Below are positions 53,991 through 64,000 of a stretch of 64,000 bases of DNA, one piece after another. The DNA comes from Aricia agestis. Its lineage: Eukaryota > Arthropoda > Insecta > Lepidoptera > Lycaenidae. The stretch is taken from the NCBI RefSeq assembly GCF_905147365.1, contig NC_056428.1:37801001-37865000 (forward strand), given 5' to 3'. The stretch's first letter is position 1, and each line of letters begins with the position of its first letter. The position numbers and the translations under genes were made by a program. The notes below the pieces were generated by a model. That model was not told where the DNA came from. It ran no database searches and saw nothing but the letters and a program-made list of their open reading frames with translations.

Positions 53991-54280
53991 ATTAGCTGAA
54001 CTTCGTGTCACTTTAAAACCTTTCCTGGACTTCAAGGATTATTTTAAGACTAAAATTAGTAGAATCGGTTCAGCCATTATCGAGTTATAGCGTTACTAAC
54101 ACAATTGGAAATCCATTTTTATATATATAGACTAGCTGTCCCGGTGAACTCCGTGTCACTTTAAAACCTTCCCTGGACTTCTACAAAAATTTTAAGACTA
54201 AAATCAGCCCAATCCGTTCAGCCGTTTTCGAGTTTTAGCGCGACTAACACATGTGAAAATTCATTTTTATATATAAGATT
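53991..54280 (+). repeat. 'CTAGCTGTCCCGGTGAACT' repeat, two copies in tandem
   Basis: The first copy (from 'tagctgaacttcgtgtcact', truncated at its start) and the second (ctagctgtcccggtgaactc, 54132) share 'aaaaccttycctggacttc', 'ttttaagactaaaat' and 'cgttcagccgttttcgag'. Both end in short (TA) runs. Confidence 0.8.
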
Positions 54281-54528
54281 ATTATTAAAATAAACTAACT
54301 AGCGGTAGAGAGGGAACGCGGGTGCGAAGCCTAGCCTCAGTCTATTTCTTAGTCACTTGAATTTTACTGGTTTTAAGGACACTGCACTTATCTGGGATCA
54401 AACAGCGACTTGCGGGACTCCAGCTCCTCAGGTCTTCGTAATCCTTGAGACAGGCGCAGTGTCGATGGCCAGCTGTAATTGGTTGCCAAGTTGATCGGCA
54501 ACCAACAAGATCATGACTGTATTATCAC
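54281..54528. other. Unassigned DNA
   Basis: GC-richer than average, with no motif-bearing frame. Confidence 0.35.
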
Positions 54529-54790
54529 TAGCTAGCCCGGCAAACGTTGTTTTGCCATATACCTTGTTAGGGTTATGAAAAATAAATGTTGGCCGCTTCT
54601 CAGATATATTTTATGGTTAAAAACTTTCTGTGCCGTTTTTCGGGACACAAAGTTACTTCATCACAAATTTCAATCAAGAAAACAAAACTGTCGTGAACCC
54701 AAATCCTGCCACGGTGTACAGACCGACATATTCATATTATCTGTACTATCATTGTGTATTAGAAACGCTTCGGAAGTAAAGAAACACAAA
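54529..54790 (+). repeat. 'CTAGCCCGGCAAACGTTG' dispersed repeat
   Basis: Starts ctagctagcccggcaaacgt with 'gttttgccatataccttgtt', related to 8061. The overlapping 84-codon frame is part of this repeat and has no domain. Confidence 0.6.
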
Positions 54791-55876
54791 AATGTAACAG
54801 AAACACTCCTAGGCATTATTCGTACGTAATTCCTTTCAAAGTCGGTTATGATATTGAACCTCTTCCAGACATTCTACGTCATAATGATGTTGGCGAGTGA
54901 CGTCAGACCTTTAAATGTGTGCGTGAGTGAGGGGAACCGACACAAATAATAATATCGTATGACTATGTTGAGGATAGTAAATTGTTTAATACTTAAGCCT
55001 TTAACGCCCACTTTAATTAGCGCATCCCACGGGAATAATATGTTTTTTTTTCTGAATAGCAGATATGAGATAGTCCTGTGTTAATTATTTTCTCACCACA
55101 TTTTTTTCGTTCTTTTTTGTGTACGATATATATTTATAGATATATGTATAGGTATATTGTTTTTCTTAAGAACGTTTATGCATAATGTCAAGTTTCCAAT
55201 CAAATCTCGCGGCGAACTTTTTGAAGTGCTTTGCGCGCAACGACTTAAAAAACTGTAGAAAAAATATAACAAAAGATATTTTGTTGATATTTAAAAACTA
55301 TTTTCTAAATTAAATTCTATGATAGGAAGCTATTATTATACTGAATTAAGATGTGGCGGTACCCACAATTCGCCTAACAATCCTGCATCGCGCTATCGAA
55401 GTTTCGGAGAACGGCAAGATTTTAATTTTATAATTAAAATAATTTTGATATTATAATCCCACCAAAAACATGAAATGTAAAAGGAGCCAAGCAAAATATT
55501 GCATAGCTATTCAATACTTCTGTCGTAAAAAGTTTTCAGATCACATTCCAAGCCAAGCCTTCAACTTATTTTGTAATTTAAATCAACATTCAGTAAACGT
55601 ATCAATAGATTTCTTTATTTTATAATTATTATAGTGGCTTGACAATGAACACAAGAGAAACAAATATAAAACTGCATATTTGGAGGAGTTCATACTTACA
55701 CAGATGGCAAGCGTAAAGTGTTTTAGTATGTAACGAGTTAACGACGCATGTGGCCGATGGTACCCAATAAATCCAATTGGTCCCTGATTATTTCTCTAGT
55801 GCTCATTGCCAAGCCACTATAATAATTATAAAATAAACATTTCATATTTTTGTGGGATTTCATTTCTTTCTTGAAG
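54791..55876. other. Unassigned DNA
   Basis: About 1.1 kb without a recognised feature. A near-inverted pair ('tataattattatagtggctt' at 55620 and 'aagccactataataattata' at 55812) brackets 55620-55831 and may mark another fold-back element. Confidence 0.45.
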
Positions 55877-55988
55877 TTTTTCTTTTCTTTTCTTTTTCTT
55901 TTCTTTTCTTTTCTTTTCTTTTCTTTTCTTTTCTTTTCTTTTCTTTTCTTTTCTTTTCTTTTCTTTTCTTTTCTTTTCTTTTCTTTTC
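55877..55988. repeat. (CTTTT)n microsatellite
   Basis: About 22 units of the pentanucleotide with one longer T run. Frames give only a Ser/Phe/Leu repeat. Confidence 0.95.
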
Positions 55989-58735
55989 AGGTCACGTTAT
56001 AACTTTTCTGTACTTAGCTTTGCACTCATTCTCTATCTCCTTTATATTTCTTCTTTGAGGCTTCGTTAGTTCTACAGGTGGACAACGTAACGTAAATACT
56101 TCTAAGTTCTGAGTCGATTATTATATTCATATATAATTGACTCTTAAGTTTTAATACTTGAAGGTGGTCATTTTTAGCATTACCGTTGAACACATACATA
56201 GCAGCACTGATGTAAGCGTCTCGATGTTCTTAGCAGGAAAGGAGCACACCTTATATTTTAATGTGATAATTGACTAATTTACGGTCAGGAAATCTATGTA
56301 CGCCCGTCCGACTCGCTTATGACTGGTTTCATAATTTTTCCTTTCATTGTGAATAAAGACCTATCCGGGTACCAAATTTCAAGGTTCTAAATCTGCTAGA
56401 AGTAACTTAGAATTTTGATGATCTGTCAGTCAGTGAGTGACAAATGTAGTAACTTTGACCATCCGTAACTATTAAACTATTTATCGAAATTTCATGTAAT
56501 TTGGAAGTTAAGCTAGTTTTAATACTTGCTGATAGTGACCGAAATTCTAAATCCCTTGCTTTGTTAACATCGAAGATAAAGGGGGTGTGAAATAGCCGCG
56601 AACCGCTTCGAGAAAAGTGTGGTACAGCCGTGCCTTTGCTAAAAATCTTGGCTGAGGCACTTCCGTGCCTCCAGATATATACGACGTCTGAAATGACGTC
56701 AGTGGGCTTCGGCCTGACCGAGCATGCTATCTCTCTCGGTCGGAAGATCTTCTATTTCGGCCGCCACTAACGACGTTAAAAATAAAAAGTTAAATACATA
56801 ATAATAATAATAATTGTCAAAATTATCCCAATCATCATCTCATCAACCGGAGTAATACCGAAAACCCTAGCCGCTGCTCTGAAAACTCTAGACCTACATA
56901 AAAACACTTACATCCAAATTCAAAAATCCATTATCATAGATACATGTTTATTAGTTCGTCGTTTCTTAAACCCATCCTCATATTTCCCTACACTCCAATC
57001 ATAACACATCATTAAGATGAATCAGGATACTTGGTTTATGCCCGTAACTGAGTCATTTCTCCGGCGAACAGCCGAGAATACTATTTCTCTATAAAAATAA
57101 TAATAATAATTATTTTATTCTCAGATTAATATCCATAGCATTATTAAGTCATTACGTTACAATATATTATCAGAACCTATATAATATATTAAGCAAAAAC
57201 GTTTTAAATTTATGTTATTAATTTTACGGCATTTTATATAAGGTTGAATGAATAGGTAAAAAAAAGTTTTAACTCCTTGATATTTCTCATTCATTGAATT
57301 TAAATAACTTATAGTTAAAATATCTACAACTAAACTGCAAAATATCTACTTAAATTAAATATTTTTAAGTAACTTAGTCCTTAAGGATCTTTCAATAGGT
57401 TATTTTTTGTTCTAATTAAATCTATCGCTGGTTTTGTAAATTTTAAGCTTCGAAACTGATACTAAAACGGAATTTAAGAAAACCTCAGTTAAAGTATCGA
57501 GATTTAATGTACAAATACTCTATAAATCGTATTTTTTCTCTACTAACTATATAGACAGTGAAATTTCCTATAAAAATATGTAATCGACATTTTTTTAAAT
57601 ATAAGTGGTTGATGATTTTTTCAAGTTTGAAAAGTACAGTTCTAAGCCAAATTGAGCGTGAACGCCATAAACGCTCTTAAGAAAAACACTTTTTTTCTGA
57701 ACAATACGCATCTTTATGAGTACTACAGCTGTAGTGTTCTGCATAAGCCGCTGTTGAAACATCTACAGACACAAAACAATATTTTTTATACAGCAGACGA
57801 CATTTTACAACATAAACATAATATATTATTTGTATACAAAGTTGTATTTTGTTATTTTCTTTAAAATACCAAGCTAATGTTACGCAGGTTACGCTATAAA
57901 CTCTACAAACCGACCGTGGAGAATAATGTGACGTGAAGAGATTGACATTTCTAAAACATTTATCATTCCACCCTGTTCCCATTTGTAAGCGTTTATGTCA
58001 CTTATCCCGGACACATTCACGAAGTAAAAGCGATAGTTTGTAACAGAATAAAACGCTTTTACGTGCCTAAATAAATAAAAAGTTTTATCGTAATTTTTAG
58101 CTGATTGCCAAAAATGTGAAGCATTTTTAAATGCTCTAAAACCGACTGGTAAGGCTTGAAATTATGTAAATTTTATGCAACAGGAGAATAATGTATTTAT
58201 CAAATATTTTAATATTAGTGATTTTATATAACGATTAGATTAGATAAAATTATTATTATATAATTTATTTTATTAAAATACATTGATTCTGAAAACGTAA
58301 GAGATATTAAAGGGGCAATGTCATTAATTGAGCTTATATCCCTACATATACCCGAAATAGTAATTAACTGTCCGAAATCCGGGACAGACCCAGTTTTTCC
58401 CGGGATATAGGCCACGCCCCCACCCTAGCGATGACGTCACGCCGCATCGCCGCAGTACGTACAACTTCGCGCAAACTTTGTATTCTTTGATACCTGTACG
58501 AAATGCTGCAAATTTTAGCTTTGAACAAGAATACGTAGGTTTCTTTTAAATGCTAGGGTTCCATTCCAACGTTTAGACAGAAGAATAATGTAGTTATCAA
58601 TCATAATATTATCATAGATCTTGCTGTCTGTTTGTCACCAAAGTGCTTATAGGAAGGTTCATTCGCTAACTTCGTCAGCAAAGCTTTTTGTCAGAATGTA
58701 TGGGATAACACATTTCACACAAGTTGCCATGCATG
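55989..58735. other. Unassigned DNA
   Basis: About 2.7 kb. 56290-56560 has the '(ctatccgggtaccaaatttc)' style of a dispersed repeat. 56600-56780 is GC-richer with opposed 'ggcctgaccgag'/'ctcggtcggaag' words. (ATA)n-like runs occur at 56800 and 57105. No gene is supported. Confidence 0.4.
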
Positions 58736-58742
58736 ATAATTA

Positions 58743-59090
58743 TTTTTTTTATCTATGGACGCTTCACACCACGTCAGTCTAGCCCCGTGCTAAGTACCTG
58801 AAGGACTTGTGTTACGGGTATTAGACAACGGAAATATTTATTTATTTATCTAAAAACTTTTTGCACTGTAGTACAAAGGCGGGCTTAATGCCTTGTGGCA
58901 TTTTCTTAATAATATATTCAATACTTTTATTTTATACATATATTTAAGATTTTTAATTATATGATACACATATTTAATACACATCCATGACCCAGGAACC
59001 TTGAAAACTTTTTGTTCCCTCGGCAGGATTCGAACCCACGACCCCCGGCTTGAGCTACCAACAGCCTACCAACTGAGCCACAGAGGTCGT
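58743..59090 (-). mobile_element. tRNA-derived SINE, full minus-strand copy with inner insertion
   Basis: On the minus strand: acgacctctgtggctcagtt (A box), B box in 'gggttcgaatcctgccg', 'caaaaagttttcaaggttcc', and a 3' end with 'gtactta gcacggggctag'. A 75-bp stretch with 'gcattaagcccgcctttgta' is extra relative to 24150. Flanking 'ataatta' (58736-58742, 59091-59097) is a likely target duplication. Confidence 0.85.
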
Positions 59091-59097
59091 ATAATTA

Positions 59098-59860
59098 GCT
59101 TTAAATCCCATTCATTTTAACATCTAGCTTCAATATTGAAACCTACGAATTCCATTCGATTCGAGTATCATGGTACCCCGAAAACCATCATAGCCAGACA
59201 TTAAAAACTTGTATTTTTTCATATTTGCTAAATACGGCATTAATAATTATCATTTTTATTATATGGATTAATTGAAAATTAAATCAATTGGAGGCCCAAA
59301 TTTTTTTCACTCAAACTTTTGGCTAGGCTCACTGTAAATTACGTCACTTAAGCACTCAATATATATACGTTGTTCTAATGTTGCTCCCATAAAGTTACAC
59401 AACACGGCATGTTAGCCAAGTTTCGGAGTTAATAGGCCCTAGACATACGTACACTTGATAGGTCGACGACGCATTTGGAGCTTCACTTAATAGCTAGGCG
59501 TTAAAATTCCTTGTTAGCGTAAACTGCTTCAGTTTTTTAGCTCGGTTCGTGATAGTGCTAGACGAATTTTAGTTTTACTATGGAAATTACTAGTAAACTA
59601 CGAAAAAACTGTCGTATTATAAATAATTGTATGCAAAATTATTAAAAAAACAAAAATATATAATATATAATATATAAAACGCAAAATTAGAATATTATGG
59701 TCCTGCGTGATTAAACAGTAATAGGTGTGCATCGCATGTTACGCATTTTTGCATTGATTTAGTACCTAAGAAGTTTTCATAAAAAGCTGAGAATCAAAAA
59801 TGGGGTAAGACGAAGCTACTTCGCATTTAAAAATGTATAGTTTTTGCTTTAGTTTATTAC
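59098..59860. other. Unassigned AT-rich DNA
   Basis: No feature recognised. Confidence 0.35.
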
Positions 59861-60122
59861 TAGATGACGCCCGCAAGTCCGTTGCGCCAAAACTCGTTTA
59901 TCGCGCGGGAACCGTACATTTTTCCGGGATAAAAAGTACCCTATGTCCTTTCTCGGGACTCAAACTAGCTTCATAACAAACTTCAGCGGTTCAGCGGTTT
60001 GGGCGTGAATAGGGTAACAGACAGACGAGACTGATAGACAGACTGACAGATAGACAGACAGACAAACAGACAGACGGACAGACAGACAGACACACTTTTA
60101 AATTATAATATTAGTACGAATG
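59861..60122 (+). repeat. Family A repeat, best full copy
   Basis: Runs from tagatgacgcccgcaagtcc, 'cgcgcgggaaccgtacattt', 'ccgggataaaaagtacccta', 'tcagcggtttgggcgtgaat' through an expanded GACA stretch (60014-60093) to 'aattataatattagtacgaa'. Used here as the family reference. Confidence 0.9.
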
Positions 60123-60494
60123 CGGTAAACATCTCCCGTCCGAAATAAATTTATGAAAATTACTAGTCTTCTAGTTCAGACCATATACGCATTGTAAATC
60201 AAAATCCTATTGTATCCGTCTATCGCGTCCGGAAATGACGTCATTACATCACCTCCGTCAAGAATACGACTTCCGGCGCCTCCCCACGAGCCCGCGTATT
60301 ATCAGGAAACTCAATTTTATGATTATGAATCAGTTTTTTTTATTGTATTACAAATTTTCTGTTTTTTACTTAAGCTTTATTAAGCTTAGTATACGTCTAA
60401 TAGTAGACTATAGTAAATATCATATGCTAACTTATGAATAGCAACGACAAATTCAAAATGCCAAAATATGTCTATGTGTATCATAATAATTGAT
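60123..60494. other. Unassigned DNA
   Basis: No feature recognised. Confidence 0.35.
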
Positions 60495-60613
60495 ATGGGC
60501 GTACCCAGGCAGTAGCAGGGGGGGGGGCAACTGGAAGATAAAATAAACGTGAATTTTCCTGGCAAGTGGGAATTAAAAACGTGTTACCTAGGTGAAATCC
60601 TGGGTACGCCCAT
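60495..60613. mobile_element. 119-bp MITE ('ATGGGCGTACCCAGG')
   Basis: Ends atgggcgtacccagg and inverted atgggcgtacccagg are identical over 15 bp. A ten-G run lies near the left end. Confidence 0.8.
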
Positions 60614-61221
60614 GATAATTGAAGTTTTGGTTTGGTTATTTAGAAAATATTAAAGAAGAAAACACAAATATAAAAGTGCTATAACACACTAATAAATTAC
60701 TCTTACATTTTTACCACACCGCACCACTAAATCAAAATTAGCACAAGCGGAGTAGACGCGAAAAATTAAAAAGTTGCACATTCAACCTTTTCCTCGCGCT
60801 CTCTAGGGATTCACGCAATGTTGCAGTTTTAAAATACGCAATGCAGCAACATTTCCGACATTTTTATTGCATAACAAAAGGGAATTATGAGTTCAATAAA
60901 AAATTATTCAACAAGGTGTTGAAGCGAAGATGATAAGCTCGTACAGAACGCGGCAACTGTCCAAGTTAAAAGAAATAAAAGATGCATTCAACTCAAAGGG
61001 TGAATGGGGGACCGTTTAATGTCTTTTCTGTTAAAGCCTCACCAAAGGTTTCTAAATGGCACCGATTTAAAAATTGAGAGAAATATTTTCTTTGAATGCC
61101 AACATTCGCTTTAACATTTGACGCTTCTTGGTCTTACATTGGCTTTAATAGTTTAGCGATTATAATATTTTTAAAGTGTATTAAGTAAATAAAAAAATAT
61201 ATAGAAATATAACAATTATAA
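60614..61221. other. Unassigned DNA
   Basis: No feature recognised. Confidence 0.35.
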
Positions 61222-61483
61222 TTGGGCTGGCCCCATACAACCGTTTTCCGTATGCGATCTGCTAATGTGTAATTATGATTTGGAATTCCGTGAGATAAGC
61301 GCAAACGTTCGTTATTCTCTCGCGAACGCGCTGGCTTGCACTCGAAGAGCACGTGTGGAATTCCGTTCCGTTTTGGAAAAAAGCGAACGTGTGCGTCATG
61401 TATTTTCTACTGATACAATGCTTTTGGATGTCCGAATACGGAAAACGAATTCGGAAAACATATTGTGTATGCGGCCAGCCTTA
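61222..61483. mobile_element. Fold-back MITE ('GGCTGGCC..CATACA')
   Basis: Left gggctggccccatacaaccg(ttttccg) and inverted right aaggctggccgcatacacaa(tatgttttccg) match at both ends. Overlapping frames are products of GC-rich repeated 'gcgaacg' words. Related to 63220-63478. Confidence 0.65.
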
Positions 61484-62128
61484 TTGGGTCCAGAATTCTA
61501 CGCATATCATGCCTACGAGGCTCTACGAATTTCGTAGCGCTCCGTAGCACTTAATAGATGATGTGTTCTGCGTTTAAAAACTAGGCACTATTTTTAAAGT
61601 AATAATTTAATTCTAATTTATTTATTAAATTAAGTTCTTTACATTTTATTCGATAATATTAAAATAATTTATTTATTAAATTTGTCCCACAAAATATTTT
61701 ATTTTTATTTTTAAAAAATCTGTTTGTACTGCAAATAACTTGAGTTCGAATGAAGAATAATAAAAAACACTTGTAGTGTGTCAATTGTACAAAAGAAAAA
61801 GAAACCATGTAAAAGATAATATTATATTATCAGTTATAATATCATAAATTGGTTTAACAACAGCTCCGGCCAACCTTGAAAGTATTTCCGAATAATTCAA
61901 TTATTCGGAAATAAACATTTTGAATTTTGAATATAAAAATAGAATTTCGAAAACTTTAGAAATTTCGAATTTCGAAAATAACGTTTTGAGTTTTGAAAAT
62001 CACCATTTCGAATTTCATAAATGACCATTTAAATAAATGATTAATTATATTCGAGTGAGCAATTGGCGGGTACCTGGTCGAAATTTGGGGAAAGCGTCCC
62101 GCTCGCCCGTTGTGGATCGATATAACAC
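61484..62128. other. Unassigned AT-rich DNA
   Basis: The 'gaatttcgaaaa' word is repeated at 61918-62025. No gene. Confidence 0.4.
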
Positions 62129-62192
62129 GTGTTGGTGGAAGCGAGATGGGAGATATGCTCAATATCTTCCGTCTCCCTCCCACCAACATGTG
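62129..62192. repeat. Imperfect hairpin
   Basis: 'gtgttggtggaagcgagatg(gg)' pairs with '(cc)gtctccctcccaccaacat'. The 137-codon frame across it shows no motif and is probably not a gene. Confidence 0.5.
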
Positions 62193-62459
62193 TCGGGAGC
62201 CCGTTGTTTCCTTTTACAAGAGCCTTCCCGTGTTAAGATATATCGGTCAAGTCAAAGAATTGGCTGTGTACATACATTTTCTTTGTATTCTGCCCATACA
62301 GATCTGTCTTGGTGGATGACTAAATTTATTGCTACTGGGTATATTCAACATATTTATTTGTTATTGTGCTTAAATACTTATAGCCTTGTAATATTAAGTA
62401 AAAAATATCTCTTTATTACTATAAACACACACTTTATTTCAATATTGTAACTATAAAGC

Positions 62460-62608
62460 TGATCGCACATTTGAAATCACTGCACCGCATACCTAGTACA
62501 CGAAATGCAGCGCGTACGGTGCGGACGAATGTGCGAGTTTTCAGATCATTTCATACAACAAATTCGAAAATGCGGCGCGTGTCTGTGTCTTATAAATGTG
62601 CGATCACC
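62460..62608. mobile_element. MITE ('TGATCGCACATTT')
   Basis: Ends tgatcgcacattt and inverted tgatcgcacattt are identical over 13 bp. The interior is GC-rich with 'gcgcgtacggtgcggacga'. Length about 149 bp. Confidence 0.75.
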
Positions 62609-62609
62609 T

Positions 62610-63219
62610 TTATAATATGCAGTTGATAACGAATCTTTAGGTGGCATCAGGAAGTGCTAGTGGTATCACTTGAGACTCCTTAATATGTTAAATTCCATAC
62701 ATATTTTTTCCTTCAGAACAGGCGATAAGATTCGGCTATGCCACGTCATAAATGGTGATGATGCAATAATATTTTACCATTTATAAGATAAAGAATCACT
62801 CACTTTATATTCGTGCGACCGTGCGTTTTATAGTATGCACAATAATGAGAAATATGTAATTATACCACTTTAAGACAAAAATTTAAAAAGCGAAACACAA
62901 TTATTATAATGGTAATGATAATTTAAAAAAATCGTGTTGTGTAATCTTAAGCGTAGCTTCCATTTCATCGTACTAATTAAATTAACAAAACGTTGATAAA
63001 CAAATACAATGCATTAGGCAATGAGTGATTGCATCTTATGAACGGAGATGCCAAATCGTTCATCGTAATAGAAGTTTATCAAATATCAAAATATCCATTG
63101 ATATGACTTCAGATGTTCAGTACAGAATGATAAGTATGTTGAATGTACTGCTTGGTTGAAAATTATGTTTCATAACAATGATTTTACAGTTCTTAATAGA
63201 ATACGGATTTAATATATGA
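62610..63219. other. Unassigned AT-rich DNA
   Basis: No feature recognised. Confidence 0.35.
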
Positions 63220-63478
63220 TATGATTTTAGTATTATTTTCCGTATTCGGAAATCCGAATGTATAGAATCAGTAGAAAATACATTAACTGTCGTACACGTT
63301 CCCATATTTTATAAACATTCAATTCAACATGAATTCCGCACGTACGTTTCAAGTGCAAAACGTTCGGGCGCGAAAAAAACAAACATTTGCGTCAGTCTCA
63401 CGTAATAACAAATACAAAAACTAATTCGAAAATCGAACGCGGAAAACGTGTGTATACACACCTCAAATGCCAGCCTTA
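63220..63478. mobile_element. Relative of the 61222 fold-back MITE
   Basis: Shares 'ttttccgtattcggaaatcc', 'cagtagaaaataca' and the right end 'tgccagcctta' with 61222-61483, in diverged form. Confidence 0.5.
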
Positions 63479-64000
63479 AATCTTTTTAATAAAAATCTAT
63501 ATATTAATACGTGAGCCAAAAACTTTGTATCCCTTTTGACGAAAAATGGGGAACGTAGGTGAATGAAATTTTGCATCGAGCTAATATTATTTCGAAATTA
63601 TGCTTTTGTCATACATTTTTTAACAAATAAAACATTACACACACTACAACACGCACACTCAAGAAGATGACAGATTTTTGAGTGACAAACCTATACATAC
63701 GAATTATACTCTTTTATTTAAAATGATGGAAGAATGTTGACAACGAGTTGACAAATTGAAAATGGATTATAGTTTTTTTTATTGAAATTCTTATTGTCTA
63801 ATAGTATCTAAGAAGATACTAGACAATGCTTACACGGCCAGTCTGAGATCAGCTTAGTCCCAGAGACAAAAGTTGAAAAAAAAATATTATGATAAAGTCA
63901 ATATTTTTTTACAAAATATAGGTAACTTAGTCCTAATGTCGTAAGAACTAAGGTCGAATTTCGACCATTGGGCGATCTCTAGTAGATCTAATAAGACATA
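63479..64000. other. Unassigned AT-rich DNA
   Basis: Starts with 'aatctatatattaatacgtgagccaaaaac', the style of another dispersed repeat. No gene. Confidence 0.4.

Noticed and set aside
55852..56058. 68-codon frame rich in Phe, Ser and Leu
   Set aside because: It is a translation of the (CTTTT)n microsatellite.
62037..62450. 137-codon frame
   Set aside because: No motif, crosses an imperfect hairpin, and the C-terminal third is AT-rich hydrophobic sequence.

Overview
The window looks like nuclear DNA from a moth or butterfly (Lepidoptera). It is AT-rich, has no operons or long open frames, and is packed with short dispersed repeats. Several of these repeats I recognise from lepidopteran genomes: a tRNA-derived SINE with A and B boxes, a non-LTR 3' tail built around an 'aaaggccggcaacgcacctg'-like motif, a 'cggccaagtgcgagt' repeat, a 'gcgcgggaaccgtacattt' repeat (called family A here), and many fold-back MITEs. 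I cannot identify the species. A sex-chromosome or piRNA-cluster location is possible but not shown by the sequence.

I found no complete, recognisable host gene. The coding signals are: 3' ends of non-LTR retrotransposons (5486-5632, 16151-16291, 38490-39008); one short reading frame behind a good splice acceptor (50261-50400); a GC-rich minus-strand frame (17255-17590); a few unidentified frames (1374-1736, 10484-10853, 46064-46249); and a virus-derived superfamily 1 RNA helicase (44042-45212).

Layout. 0-12 kb: SINE and MITE fragments, a tandem repeat pair, a 1-kb fold-back element, two nearly identical 430-bp TTAA elements. 12-25 kb: mostly unassigned DNA with a LINE tail, a GC-rich frame, a nested 930-bp TIR element and a full SINE. 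25-33 kb: a deeply nested mosaic in which related copies serve as empty sites, so insertions can be ordered. 33-43 kb: fold-back elements, a 173-bp-period tandem array, a LINE 3' end, perfect hairpins. 43.5-46.3 kb: the viral insertion, embedded in a split family A repeat. 46-64 kb: more family A copies, MITE clusters, a minus-strand SINE and long unassigned stretches.

The strongest discovery candidate is at 44171-45679. A piece of positive-strand RNA virus genome coding for a complete helicase domain lies between two halves of one repeat. It is bounded by a 10-bp target duplication (9 of 10 identical) and ends in an A-tract, as expected if viral RNA was copied into the genome by LINE machinery. 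The upstream repeat half is in frame with the helicase, giving a chimeric 317-codon frame.
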